64,000 nucleotides of DNA from K23-9 sp049680365 (GTDB lineage: Bacteria; Planctomycetota; Planctomycetia; Pirellulales; Pirellulaceae). The stretch covers positions 1 to 64,000 of the forward strand of contig JBAUHQ010000482.1 in the NCBI GenBank assembly GCA_049680365.1, in the 5' to 3' direction. The position numbers and the translations under genes are program-made. The notes under the pieces were generated by a model, which saw only the letters and a list, made by a program, of their open reading frames with translations, made no database searches and was not told the DNA's origin. Below, one piece after another: positions 43,474 through 52,668 of the stretch (position 1 is its first letter; every line of letters starts with the position of its first letter).

Positions 43474-44424
43474 ATGAAATCCCTCTCAGGAAATATCTTC
43501 GTTGCTGGCCATCGTGGGATGGTCGGATCCGCAGTCCTTCGCCGACTTGAACAAGAATCCGTTCATGTCTTGACTGCAACACGCGATCAACTTGACCTTT
43601 GCGATCCAAGCGAAACGCTGGCATTCTTTCAAGCGAACCAAATCGACAGTGTCATTTTCGCTGCAGCCAAGGTCGGCGGCATCGGCGCGAATGCTAGCTA
43701 CCCTGTCGACTTCCTGTCTGACAATGTTCTGATGGCGGTCGGCGCTATTAACGCTGCCTACGCTACTGGAGTGAAGCGATTTCTATTCTTAGGCAGCACG
43801 TGTATTTATCCGCGGGATTGTGAGCAGCCAATCCGCGAAGACGCGTTATTAACGGGGACGTTAGAACAAACAAACGAAGCCTATGCACTGGCAAAAATCA
43901 CTGGCCTGAAACTCTGCCAGTACTATCGCCGTCAACACGGAGTGTTGTTCCACAGCGCAATGCCAACCAACCTGTACGGGCCGGGCGACAATTATCATCC
44001 CGAACACAGTCACGTCCTACCCGCTTTGATCGCGCGATTCCACGAAGCCAAAGAATCAGGCGCCGATGAAGTGACTATTTGGGGAACAGGATCACCGCGC
44101 CGCGAATTTTTGCATGTGGATGACTTGGCCGATGCACTGGTGCACCTGTTGTCGACCGATGAGCCACCTGATTGGGCAAACGTTGGAACGGGAATCGATC
44201 TAACGATCCTGGAACTGGCCAAGTTGGTTGCACAAACCGTAGGATACGAAGGCGATATCAGTACTGATCCGTCGAAACCCGACGGTACGCCAGTGAAGTG
44301 TTGCAATGTTTCCCGAATTCATGGCTTAGGTTGGCAACACAAAATCAACCTTGTAGACGGACTGGCTCAGACTTACCAAGCATTCCTGCGAGAGACTGAG
44401 GCCAAGCAATTGCGATCGGTCTAA
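43474..44424 (+). CDS. fcl: GDP-L-fucose synthase
   Basis: Converts GDP-4-keto-6-deoxy-mannose to GDP-L-fucose by epimerisation and NADPH reduction. The 316 residues show the short-chain dehydrogenase start VAGHRGMVGSA (10-20), VIFAAAKVGGIGAN, LGSTCIYP (catalytic Ser), EAYALAKI (Tyr-Lys pair) and NLYGPGDNY. ATG 43474 is preferred to GTG 43447 because the Rossmann strand begins there. gmd follows 85 bases later, giving the two-step pathway from GDP-mannose in one unit. The product feeds fucose into surface glycans. Confidence 0.96.
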   Translation: MKSLSGNIFVAGHRGMVGSAVLRRLEQESVHVLTATRDQLDLCDPSETLAFFQANQIDSVIFAAAKVGGIGANASYPVDFLSDNVLMAVGAINAAYATGVKRFLFLGSTCIYPRDCEQPIREDALLTGTLEQTNEAYALAKITGLKLCQYYRRQHGVLFHSAMPTNLYGPGDNYHPEHSHVLPALIARFHEAKESGADEVTIWGTGSPRREFLHVDDLADALVHLLSTDEPPDWANVGTGIDLTILELAKLVAQTVGYEGDISTDPSKPDGTPVKCCNVSRIHGLGWQHKINLVDGLAQTYQAFLRETEAKQLRSV

Positions 44425-44509
44425 AATTACAATTGCTAACGACTATTGCATTCGAAATTCAAACACCAGCTAATCTGAATCAAACGACTTTTTACTAAAG
44501 AACAAATCG

Positions 44510-45526
44510 ATGTCAAAAACTGCACTCATTACTGGAATCACCGGTCAAGACGGAAGCTATCTCGCCGAGCTGCTTTTGGAGAAAGGCTACAACGTTCATG
44601 GACTCGTTCGACGAAGCAGTACGTTTTCGACCGAACGTATCGAACACATTTATAGAGATCGTCACGAAGACACCAACCTACACTTGCACTACGGCGATTT
44701 GACCGACGGCCAAGCGCTGACAAACTTGGTGCTGGATATCAAACCGGACGAAATCTACAACTTGGGTGCACAAAGCCACGTTCGCGTCTCGTACGACCAG
44801 CCTGTTTACACTTTGCAAACCGTTGGCGTCGGCGCACTCAATGTTTTGGAAGCCGCCCGACTGCTGAACAATTCACACCCGGTGCGCGTTTATCAAGCCA
44901 GCAGCAGCGAAATGTTTGGCGACGTTTTGGAGACGCCGCAAAAAGAAACGACGCCATTTAATCCTCAGTCGCCATACGCTTGTGCAAAGGTTTACGCGTT
45001 TCACCAAACCGTCAATTATCGACGTGGCTACGACATGTTCGCCAGCAATGGGATTCTGTTCAACCATGAATCAGAACGTCGTGGCGAAACCTTTGTGACT
45101 CGTAAAATCACACGTGCGGCGGGCCGCATCAAGATGGGTCTGCAAGACAAGCTATACCTTGGCAACTTAGATGCAAAACGTGACTGGGGTTATGCGAAAG
45201 ACTATGTCGAAGGCATGTGGCGAATCTTGCAACACGATGAAGCGGACGATTTTGTACTCGCGACGGGCCGCACCGAATCGGTACGCGACTTCTGTAAACT
45301 GACTTTCGAGCAGTTGGGTTTGAACTACGAAGATCATGTCGAAATTGATCCTCGCTATTTCCGGCCAGCCGAAGTCGATTTGTTGCTTGGTGACGCATCC
45401 AAAGCAAAGGAAAAGTTAGGCTGGGAAGCCACCACCAACTTGGAAGAACTGGCCCGCATCATGGTGGAACATGACTTGGAGCTTGCCCAACGCGAAGCTC
45501 ACGCCAAGAACTTCGTCCCAAGCTGA
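44510..45526 (+). CDS. gmd: GDP-mannose 4,6-dehydratase
   Basis: Converts GDP-D-mannose to GDP-4-keto-6-deoxy-D-mannose, the substrate of fcl. The 338-residue protein has ITGITGQDGSYLAELLLEKG (NADP site), NLGAQSHVRVSYDQP, ASSSEMFGDV (catalytic Ser/Glu) and SPYACAKVYAF (Tyr-Lys). The C-terminal half with RRGETFVTRKITRAA and GNLDAKRDWGYAKDYVEGMW binds the nucleotide sugar. It follows fcl by 85 bases, the reverse of the common gmd-fcl order. Confidence 0.97.
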   Translation: MSKTALITGITGQDGSYLAELLLEKGYNVHGLVRRSSTFSTERIEHIYRDRHEDTNLHLHYGDLTDGQALTNLVLDIKPDEIYNLGAQSHVRVSYDQPVYTLQTVGVGALNVLEAARLLNNSHPVRVYQASSSEMFGDVLETPQKETTPFNPQSPYACAKVYAFHQTVNYRRGYDMFASNGILFNHESERRGETFVTRKITRAAGRIKMGLQDKLYLGNLDAKRDWGYAKDYVEGMWRILQHDEADDFVLATGRTESVRDFCKLTFEQLGLNYEDHVEIDPRYFRPAEVDLLLGDASKAKEKLGWEATTNLEELARIMVEHDLELAQREAHAKNFVPS

Positions 45527-45662
45527 TCGTTGGTGATGGTTCGCCGGCATTTTTAGCTTGGCAGGTTGAATCGTTGCACTTTTGCCCCATCTCGACGATT
45601 GGCGGTAACTGGGGGACAATCTGGTTTCTCGTTTCAATCGTCTGCAGAACTCAAACTCAAAA

Positions 45663-45680
45663 CCGCATCCATTGATGCGG
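45663..45680 (+). promoter_or_regulatory. Hairpin overlapping the groES ribosome binding site
   Basis: CCGCATC (45663-45669), loop CATT, GATGCGG (45674-45680), a perfect 7-bp stem. The ribosome binding site GGAG (45679-45682) is partly inside the 3' arm, 5 bases before ATG 45688. Such an arrangement could hide the site at low temperature. No CIRCE-type repeat is present upstream. Confidence 0.45.
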
Positions 45681-45687
45681 AGTGGTA

Positions 45688-46008
45688 ATGGGCAAGAAAA
45701 AGCCAGCTTCATTCGAATACGTCGAACCGATCGGCGATCGTGTTCTTGTCCGTAAAGACGAACCCAAACGCGAAACGCGCGGTGGGATCGCATTGCCAGA
45801 TGCTTCGGAAATCCCAACGATCACCGGTCGCATCGTGACGATCAGCGCTGTCGTGGAAAACGACGAAGAGTTGCCACTGCGGCAATACGATAAAATCCTC
45901 TTTCATCCCAAGAATGCCGTTCCTGTAGACTTGGAGCACGACAATCAGTTATTCGTGGTCCCGGTTGAAGATGTCGTCGCTGTTTTCCGGCGTGAGAAAC
46001 CAGAGTGA
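45688..46008 (+). CDS. groES: Co-chaperonin GroES
   Basis: The lid of the GroEL folding chamber. The 106-residue protein is slightly long, with FEYVEPIGDRVLVRKDEP at the start, KRETRGGIALPD in the mobile-loop region, and a C-terminal strand with FVVPVEDVVAVF. The usual ETKTAGGIVLP loop is RETRGGIALPD here, close to standard. The family's KVGDKVLF segment reads RQYDKILFHP. groEL is not adjacent; planctomycetes often carry several dispersed groES/groEL copies. A hairpin covers the ribosome binding site. Confidence 0.85.
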   Translation: MGKKKPASFEYVEPIGDRVLVRKDEPKRETRGGIALPDASEIPTITGRIVTISAVVENDEELPLRQYDKILFHPKNAVPVDLEHDNQLFVVPVEDVVAVFRREKPE

Positions 46009-46244
46009 TCGCGGTCGGTCGCGTCGCTTCAGAAAGCAACCGAGAACGCGCACGCACGTACACTTCCTTGAAAACGCCAAGTTGTGGGACACTAGCAAAC
46101 CGGGGACTTTCCCAAACGCGATTGGGCAGCATCTCTGCAGTATACAGCTGATCAAAAACCACCATGCGAGCTGATACGCTGGTTCAACTTTGCGGTTGAT
46201 CGCATCATCGGATGGTCAACATTTTTCAGGAAGGCATCACTGAA

Positions 46245-48737
46245 ATGCGAAAACGGTCTCGCTCTCGCAGCGATTGGAATGGACGCCGAAATGTTGCTTT
46301 GAATAGGAAGCGTCGACTTGCGGTTCAACCACTCGAACCTCGTCATTTATTGGCAGGAGAAGGTGTCGGTTTTGATGTCAGCCGCACATTTACCACTGCG
46401 GGACTAGTGGGTTCCCTGTCATCGACTGTGACTTGGGGTGACAACACCCAATCCGCAGGAACTGTCTCCGGCGCAGTCGACAACAATGGTCCGCTGAGTA
46501 TCAGATTCGAGTATCTCGGCAGTTTCTTCAACGACCCGGTTCGTCGTGCCGCCTTAGAAAACGCGGCAACGTCGGTGATTGAACGTTTGGGCGATGACTT
46601 GACTGCGATTTCGTCTAGCCCTGGGATGAATTGGACGGCCGTCTACACAAACCCACTGGACGGAACAGAAACGCGAGTTCCTGACATGAACGTCGCCGCA
46701 AATGAATTGGTCATTTTCGTGGGTGCGCGAGACTTGCCGAATTTGCCCAAGAACGAACTTGGCCAGGGGGGACCGGGAGCAACTGAGGTCAGCGTTAACG
46801 GAAACTTCACTCAAGCACAGGTTGATGCCTACGTCGACAATGTGCTCTATCGCGGAGAAACAGGAGCGAAGGCAACCAACCCAACCGACATCGGTCCCTG
46901 GGGCGGATCGATTGCGTTCGATTCGCTAACGAATTGGCATTTCGGTACGACGACGGAAGGACTCGAAAGCGATGAAGTAGATTTTTCGACGGTTGCAGTT
47001 CACGAACTGATGCATGTGCTTGGGTTTGTGCCGCTGATCCCTTCTTCATTTTACACCAACTACGATGCACCGACAAAATCCTTCACTGGGCCCAAGGCGA
47101 CGGCAGCAAACGGTGGCAGCATTCCTTTGAGATCCAATTTTCACGTTTCCGACGATGTAATCAGTGATGGTCAGCCGTCGATTGTCAAAGCGTCAGTCGA
47201 TGATGGTATTCGTCGCAACTTGACGCCGTTGGATGTCGCCATCTTAGACGATCTTGGTTGGGTCATCCGACCAACTGCGACGGCAACAGTAACGGCAAGT
47301 CACATTTACGCAGACAATCCCGACTCTGGCACCACCTATCCAGTCGAAGTCGTCTTGCGTGGAAGCCTGTTGGGTGAGATCACACAGTCGCTGTCCAGTA
47401 CCGTGACCAACACGCCCCCCACCCTGAGCCTCCCGCCGGACCAGTCCGTTCAAATTGGCCAAGCAATCGCGATCACCAACTTGGGCGAGATCAGCGATCC
47501 CGGGTTCACGAGTACCGCCGCAGGTACAACGGAAACGTTCACTTACTCCATCAATTGGGGCGATGGAAATACCGAGACCGGCGATGCAACGATCGATCGA
47601 AATGGCAGTGCAACGGCAACTACCTTGGCCTCATTCAATGGAACGCATCTATATGACGCTGTCGGCACTTACACCGTTGGCGTCACAGCGACGGATGATG
47701 ATGGCGGATCGACATCAAGCAGTTTCAAGATCACGGTCACACCGCCTCCCGTACTTACGTTGACCGTCTCCAATTCCAACATCAAGGAAGACGCTGGTAA
47801 CAACGCCGCCACGTTGACGGTTGCTCGAAGTGGACCTGCTCTCACAACCGCTCAAACCATTCAGTTGCAGTCCAGTGACACAGGCGAAGCCACGGTCGCA
47901 GCAACGGTAACGATACCGGCCAATGAAACCAGTGTGACAACGCCGATCAATGCAATCGACGATGCATTGTTGGATGGAACTCAAACTGCAGTGTTTACCG
48001 CCAACGGATCAGGAATCATTTCGGGTGAAGTAAGCATCAATGTAAATGACGCCGAGTCGCTAGCGGCGACTTTCGTGGGCGGGAACATTATCGAAGCAGA
48101 CACCACGTCGGTTGTCTTGAGGATTACACGTAGCAACACCAACATTGACGATCCGTTGACGGTAACCATCACAGGTGGACTGCCGGGACAATTGACGCAC
48201 GAACGTCCCGCCGTTATCAACGCAGGCCAACAAAGTGTTTCACTTTCGCTGACACCTGTTCAAGACGACCAGCCTGAACTAACGAAAACGCTCAACTATG
48301 TTTTCACAGCGACTGGCTATTCATCGGCAACGGCTTCGGTCGACGTCCTGGATGATGAACCGCCAAAGTTCCAGAATCCCGTCAACCGATTTAACGCGGA
48401 TGGACTGGGCGACGTGACTCCCAACGATATTCTGACCGTAATCAATCAGCTGGCTGAAGAAGGCAGTGATGTTGTTTTGAATCCAGAAACACGTGCGCTG
48501 GAAGGGTTGTTCTTTGACGTCGACGGGAACTATATCTTGTCGCCCAACGACATCTTGGAAGTGATCAATGAGTTGGCCCGAATCTTTGCCGAAAACAGCA
48601 ATGGAGGCGGCGGAGAGTTGATCGCTCCGGCCACGCCCCCACAGTTTTTCGCGACGTGGGCATCCCCCAGTGCTATCGATGAAGACAAGGACGAGGCTCT
48701 ACTTCGCTACCTGTACGACGTAGCGTCTGTTTCCTGA
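46245..48737 (+). CDS. Secreted metalloprotease-like protein with PKD, Calx-beta and dockerin parts
   Basis: An exported protein of about 830 residues. The N-terminus has a charged region then LEPRHLLAGEG, the LEPRxLL motif of planctomycete surface proteins. H253-E254-L-M-H257-V-L-G-F is a zinc-protease motif, but the third His expected six residues later in metzincins is a Pro. A PKD-type domain (about 385-505), two Calx-beta-like domains (about 505-710) and a dockerin pair follow (FNADGLGDVTPNDILTVINQL and FDVDGNYILSPNDILEVINEL). Dockerins bind cohesins in cellulosomes, but here probably give calcium-dependent attachment. ATG 46245 has AGGAAGG upstream. Confidence 0.85.
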   Translation: MRKRSRSRSDWNGRRNVALNRKRRLAVQPLEPRHLLAGEGVGFDVSRTFTTAGLVGSLSSTVTWGDNTQSAGTVSGAVDNNGPLSIRFEYLGSFFNDPVRRAALENAATSVIERLGDDLTAISSSPGMNWTAVYTNPLDGTETRVPDMNVAANELVIFVGARDLPNLPKNELGQGGPGATEVSVNGNFTQAQVDAYVDNVLYRGETGAKATNPTDIGPWGGSIAFDSLTNWHFGTTTEGLESDEVDFSTVAVHELMHVLGFVPLIPSSFYTNYDAPTKSFTGPKATAANGGSIPLRSNFHVSDDVISDGQPSIVKASVDDGIRRNLTPLDVAILDDLGWVIRPTATATVTASHIYADNPDSGTTYPVEVVLRGSLLGEITQSLSSTVTNTPPTLSLPPDQSVQIGQAIAITNLGEISDPGFTSTAAGTTETFTYSINWGDGNTETGDATIDRNGSATATTLASFNGTHLYDAVGTYTVGVTATDDDGGSTSSSFKITVTPPPVLTLTVSNSNIKEDAGNNAATLTVARSGPALTTAQTIQLQSSDTGEATVAATVTIPANETSVTTPINAIDDALLDGTQTAVFTANGSGIISGEVSINVNDAESLAATFVGGNIIEADTTSVVLRITRSNTNIDDPLTVTITGGLPGQLTHERPAVINAGQQSVSLSLTPVQDDQPELTKTLNYVFTATGYSSATASVDVLDDEPPKFQNPVNRFNADGLGDVTPNDILTVINQLAEEGSDVVLNPETRALEGLFFDVDGNYILSPNDILEVINELARIFAENSNGGGGELIAPATPPQFFATWASPSAIDEDKDEALLRYLYDVASVS

Positions 48738-48774
48738 CACATTGTTGATTCCATCTCGACGAATCCAATGAAGC

Positions 48775-48981
48775 TCATTCGTCCGAATCGTTCGATTGAT
48801 GCGCTGCGCGTTGACAGCAGCGATCAATGATTTCACGCCGCTGATCGGCGGAAGCCAACGTCCAGCGGCCGATTTCGTCTAGCGAGCGGTAGCATCCGAT
48901 GCAAATTCCTTGCAAATCGACAACACATTTCTTGATGCAAGGTGATGCAACATCGTCTTTCGGAAAATGGGGAGACGACAT
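48775..48981 (-). CDS. DUF1289 small cysteine-rich protein
   Basis: A 68-residue protein with SPCIKKCVVDLQGICIGCYRSLDEIGRW, matching the DUF1289 pattern of four cysteines (C-X3-C, then C-X2-C) followed by the RTxxEIxxW stretch. The cysteines may hold a metal or cluster. The molecular function is unknown. It ends 37 bases from the convergent metalloprotease-like gene. Confidence 0.88.
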   Translation of the reverse strand: MSSPHFPKDDVASPCIKKCVVDLQGICIGCYRSLDEIGRWTLASADQRREIIDRCCQRAAHQSNDSDE

Positions 48982-49168
48982 TCTTGGCGAAGCAACTCAA
49001 TGGGAGGCGGTAATTTCGTGACTTTGGTGCGGAGGACCAATTTGGATGGACGGTTGTCCCCCGCTGCAGGATTCATGCGATCGGCATGCACGATTTTACT
49101 TGGGCATTCAGTTGGTATGATAGGAGCCTCGACAACCCTCACGCCCTTTTGCGATCGACTGATTCAAG

Positions 49169-50470
49169 ATGCGATTAATCAAACCATTCCAATTCAGCTT
49201 TCTCGCGACGCCGCGATTGGTGCTTTCATCGTTGTTATTTCTATTTGCAATGGTCGGCGTCTGTGATGCCGCCGATTCTTGGCCCGTCTTTCGCGGCCCA
49301 TCGGCAAACGGAATTGCAAACGCCGATGCAAAGGTACCTTACGAATGGTCACAGGAAAAGAACATTGCGTTCCGCACTCCAATCGCAGGCCAAGGTTGGT
49401 CATCGCCCGTAATAGCTGACGGCCGCATCTATCTTTCTGCAGCCGTAGCTAAGGACGAAGTTGCCGCTGAGAAGGACGCGGAATATGAATTGACGCTGGT
49501 CATTTTAGATTCCAAGACCGGTGACATTGTTAAATCAGTGCCTTTGATGCAACAGACTGCGGAGAAGAGCCACAAGATTCACAAAAAGAATTCACATGCC
49601 AGCCCGACGCCCATTGTCGATGGCGATCGCGTATTCGTTCACTTCGGATACCAAGGAACCGCTTGCGTTGATCGCGACGGAAATCCGATCTGGGAGAATC
49701 GCGACCTGTTTTTTAAACCAGTCCATGGCAATGGTGGCACGCCTGTCCTGGTTGATGGCAAGTTAATTTTCACTTGCGACGGAGAGAGCGAACCAAAAGT
49801 GGTCGCGTTGGATGCTGAAACTGGCAAACTGGCATGGGAAGTAAACCGCCCGAACGATGCGAAAAAGAAGTTTTCGTTTTGCACTCCGACTTTGATCACT
49901 GTCGATGGCCAAAACCAAGTCATCGCACCCGGCAGTGATTGCGTCTTGGCGATCGACCCGGCCAATGGCAACGTGATTTGGAAATTGCTTTACACCGGAT
50001 ACTCCGTCATTCCCAAACCCGTGTATCACAATGGACTTGTCTACCTTTCAACAAGTTACGATTCGCCCAGCATGCTGGCCATCGACCCAGCTGGCAAAGG
50101 CGACGTCACCGAGTCTCACTTAAAATGGACTGTCAAAAAGAACGTGCCCCACACGGCATCCATGATCGCTCATGATGGACTCATTTACTCGGTCAGCGAC
50201 GACGGCATCGCGATGTGCGTCGATGCTCAATCAGGCGATGTCGTGTACAAGAAACGTGTCGGCGGTGGCTTTTCCGCATCTCCAGTTTTGGTTGACAACA
50301 AAATTTTCTATACCAACGAAGCGGGCCTGACGACAGTGATCTCGATTGGCCGCGACTACAAAGTGCTGGCGGAAAACGATCTGGGGGAACGAACGCTCGC
50401 GTCGGCAGCGGTCGATGGTAATGCATTGATCATCCGGACTGCCAATGCTATTTATCGCATCGAACAGTAG
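49169..50470 (+). CDS. PQQ-like beta-propeller protein (BamB-like fold), secreted
   Basis: A 433-residue exported propeller. The signal peptide core is LVLSSLLFLFAMVGVCDA, cleaved before ADSWPVFRGP, the usual start of planctomycete outer membrane protein assembly factor BamB-type proteins. Blades carry repeats such as VIADGRIYLSAAVAK, LDAETGKLAWEV, AIDPANGNVIWKLL and VDAQSGDVVYKKRV. No PQQ-binding tryptophan ring is evident, so it may be a scaffold and not an enzyme. Confidence 0.87.
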   Translation: MRLIKPFQFSFLATPRLVLSSLLFLFAMVGVCDAADSWPVFRGPSANGIANADAKVPYEWSQEKNIAFRTPIAGQGWSSPVIADGRIYLSAAVAKDEVAAEKDAEYELTLVILDSKTGDIVKSVPLMQQTAEKSHKIHKKNSHASPTPIVDGDRVFVHFGYQGTACVDRDGNPIWENRDLFFKPVHGNGGTPVLVDGKLIFTCDGESEPKVVALDAETGKLAWEVNRPNDAKKKFSFCTPTLITVDGQNQVIAPGSDCVLAIDPANGNVIWKLLYTGYSVIPKPVYHNGLVYLSTSYDSPSMLAIDPAGKGDVTESHLKWTVKKNVPHTASMIAHDGLIYSVSDDGIAMCVDAQSGDVVYKKRVGGGFSASPVLVDNKIFYTNEAGLTTVISIGRDYKVLAENDLGERTLASAAVDGNALIIRTANAIYRIEQ

Positions 50471-50551
50471 TGGGTATGCATCGCGGAAGTCACGGTCAAC
50501 TAGACAACGCCAATCGGCGGTTTTCTTTTTCAATTCACAAGTGACAGAACG

Positions 50552-51028
50552 TTGAAAATCTGGATCGATGCCGACGCAGCGCCAACGGATGTGAAGGAGA
50601 TTGTCTTCCGAGCATCCGCGCGATTAGAGATTCCGACTGTCTTGGTTGCCAACCGCCCCGTTGCATCCCCCGCCAATGCGACCTTGGTATCGTCAGTTGT
50701 CGTCCGTGACGGCGCGGACGTAGCAGACAAGTACATAGTCGCACACGCTCAACCGGGTGACTTGGCAATTACGGCAGATATCCCGCTCGCGTCGGACTTG
50801 GTCGACAAATCGATTGCGGTCATTGACCCGCATGGCGATCAATACACGGCTGACAACATTCGTTCGCGATTGGCAATGCGCGACTTCATGCACGAACTTC
50901 GTGGTTTCAACGACGAAGTGCGAGGCGGGTCAGCTCCCTATGGGCCAAAAGACAAGAAAGCATTCGCATCGGCATTTGATCGTACCATCGCCAAACTTCT
51001 CAAAGCAGAATCCAAAAAGCAATCATGA
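50552..51028 (+). CDS. YaiI/YqxD family protein (DUF188)
   Basis: A 158-residue member of the UPF0178 family. The start KIWIDADAAPTDVKEIVFRA holds the Asp cluster of a PIN-like nuclease fold, with VRDGADVADKYI, DLAITADIPLASDLV and the C-terminal GPKDKKAFASAFDR all conserved. Its function is unknown; the fold suggests a metal-dependent RNA or nucleotide hydrolase. The start is TTG 50552. Its last codons overlap the start of the SUI1-like gene by 4 bases. Confidence 0.92.
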   Translation: MKIWIDADAAPTDVKEIVFRASARLEIPTVLVANRPVASPANATLVSSVVVRDGADVADKYIVAHAQPGDLAITADIPLASDLVDKSIAVIDPHGDQYTADNIRSRLAMRDFMHELRGFNDEVRGGSAPYGPKDKKAFASAFDRTIAKLLKAESKKQS

Positions 51029-51372
51029 GTCGCCTGTTCGCTGGTACCCCATTCGATATTCCGCCCACCTGTGATCGTTGCGAAAAACGGATCGAGAATT
51101 GCCGATGCGCACCACTACAACCAACCATCGAAAGGCAATCCCCTAGTAGCCAAATTGCCAAGGTTCGTGCTGATCAACGCAAACACAAACGGATAATCAC
51201 AGTCGTTTGGGGATTAGAAGAGCCAGCAACGGATTTGCCTGATCTGCTTTCAAAATTGAAGTCTGCTTGCGGTGCCGGCGGAGCTATTAAAGAAGGTCAG
51301 TTAGAACTGCAAGGTGACCATGTCGCTCGAGTCAAAGCGACCCTCTGTGAACTTGGATATCGGGTCCGGTAG
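51025..51372 (+). CDS. SUI1/eIF1-like translation factor (YciH type)
   Basis: A 115-residue protein with a SUI1 domain (about 50-115; RKHKRIITVVWGLEEP, LSKLKSACGAGGAIKEGQLELQGDHVARV). The core ACGxGGxxKxGxxELQGDH is the eIF1/YciH signature. Bacterial YciH binds the small ribosomal subunit and can monitor initiation. A short Cys motif CDRCEKRIENCRC precedes it and could bind zinc, as in other YciH proteins with N-terminal extensions. It overlaps the YaiI gene by ATGA. Confidence 0.93.
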   Translation: MSRLFAGTPFDIPPTCDRCEKRIENCRCAPLQPTIERQSPSSQIAKVRADQRKHKRIITVVWGLEEPATDLPDLLSKLKSACGAGGAIKEGQLELQGDHVARVKATLCELGYRVR

Positions 51373-51517
51373 CAAGAATGACCGGCAATCTGTAGCCCGC
51401 GTCTGGCAGTGGATTCTTGCGCCCCGAATAACGCAAGTTTCCGCCTAGACACTAGACGCAATGACCATTTGACTCGTTTCGAGGATTGCTGCTGAGTTTG
51501 CTCAAGGAGAGTTTCTA

Positions 51518-52516
51518 GTGAACCAATTTCACAAACGCCGCCATGACATTCGCCAATGGATCGCTGGACGTACTGCGAAACCGATGTTTTTCGTTTCGCT
51601 GTTGCACCTCATCTGCCTCGCTTGCATGGTGGTCCTATGGGTCGACGTCCCCAGCCTTCACCGCAGTGCGCATGATGCAACAATCGAGACCGGTTTAGGT
51701 GCCGCAACTGGCATTTCAACGCTGGAGCGAGTCGTGCTGGGGTCAATGATGGCGATTTGGCCAATCGTCATTCTTGAATCCGTCGTCCATTGGCTGACGC
51801 GACCTTGGGATCAAGTGCATCGCAAATATCACTGGTTCGCCTTGGCGTTTTGCATTTGCCCGGCACTTCGAATGTGCGCTCGCAGCCCCGAGATGGGTCA
51901 CCGTATGTGGCTGCCGGCCATCGGCTGGCGTCGCGCCGACGATCGATTGCGTCGGCGACTGGAACGCCGGTTCAGCATCCCCATGATCGTGATCGCATTG
52001 ATGATCATGCCGATTTTGATCATCGAATTTTTCATGAAGTCTCAAGTTGCAGACTATGCGTGGTTGCGATTGTTCTTGCACCTTGGCACCGGTGTAATCT
52101 GGTTTGCCTTTGCCGCCGAATTCATCTTGATGGTTTCGGTCACGGAGCGAAAGTTTGCCTACTGCAAGAAACACTGGATCGACTTGGCAATCATCTTGTT
52201 GCCACTGTTCTCGTTCCTACGCTCGCTGCGTGCGTTGCGGGCAACGCGAGTTGCCAACGTCATGCGAATCCCACAAATCAGCAAGCTTGCGCGTGTCTAT
52301 CGATTACGCGGCACGGCTGTAAAAGCCGTCGAAGCTCTCATCTTGCTGGGTGTTTTTCAACGATGGACGCGGCGAAACCCTGATAAGGTGATCGCAAAAA
52401 TGGAACTGCAATTGGAAGAAACAGAATTAGAAGCCAAGCGTCTTCGCCGACAAATCGCCAAATTACGTGCTAGACGCGAAGCGGCGAAGCCCGACCAAAT
52501 TCTTCTGGAAACGTAG
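51518..52516 (+). CDS. Voltage-sensor-like membrane protein with C-terminal coiled coil, no pore
   Basis: A 332-residue protein. Two N-terminal membrane helices (about 22-44 and 70-92) precede a four-helix unit like a voltage sensor: S1 (152-173), S2 (184-208, with E201), S3 (219-232, with D222) and S4 with Arg every third residue (R235, R238, R241, R244). After S4 there is no S5-loop-S6 or selectivity filter (no TVGYG). Residues 287-325 form a heptad-rich coiled coil (KMELQLEETELEAKRLRRQ). The start is GTG 51518, with AAGGAGA upstream. The overall plan recalls Hv1 proton channels, but this is inference; truncated ion transporters are an alternative. Confidence 0.75.
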   Translation: MNQFHKRRHDIRQWIAGRTAKPMFFVSLLHLICLACMVVLWVDVPSLHRSAHDATIETGLGAATGISTLERVVLGSMMAIWPIVILESVVHWLTRPWDQVHRKYHWFALAFCICPALRMCARSPEMGHRMWLPAIGWRRADDRLRRRLERRFSIPMIVIALMIMPILIIEFFMKSQVADYAWLRLFLHLGTGVIWFAFAAEFILMVSVTERKFAYCKKHWIDLAIILLPLFSFLRSLRALRATRVANVMRIPQISKLARVYRLRGTAVKAVEALILLGVFQRWTRRNPDKVIAKMELQLEETELEAKRLRRQIAKLRARREAAKPDQILLET

Positions 52517-52668
52517 CAATAGCAACGCCCCGAACAGCATTCGCTACCAATAATCTTTATGCTTAAGCAAATCGACCAGTAGATTGAGACAGCGCAAAGT
52601 GAGGGTAGACCCCCTCGGCTAGTCATCCATCGATTGTTCTCACTCCAATTGCTTAGAAAACAATTCCA

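Noticed and set aside
45527..45687. CIRCE heat-shock operator upstream of groES
   Set aside because: The TTAGCACTC-N9-GAGTGCTAA pattern is absent.
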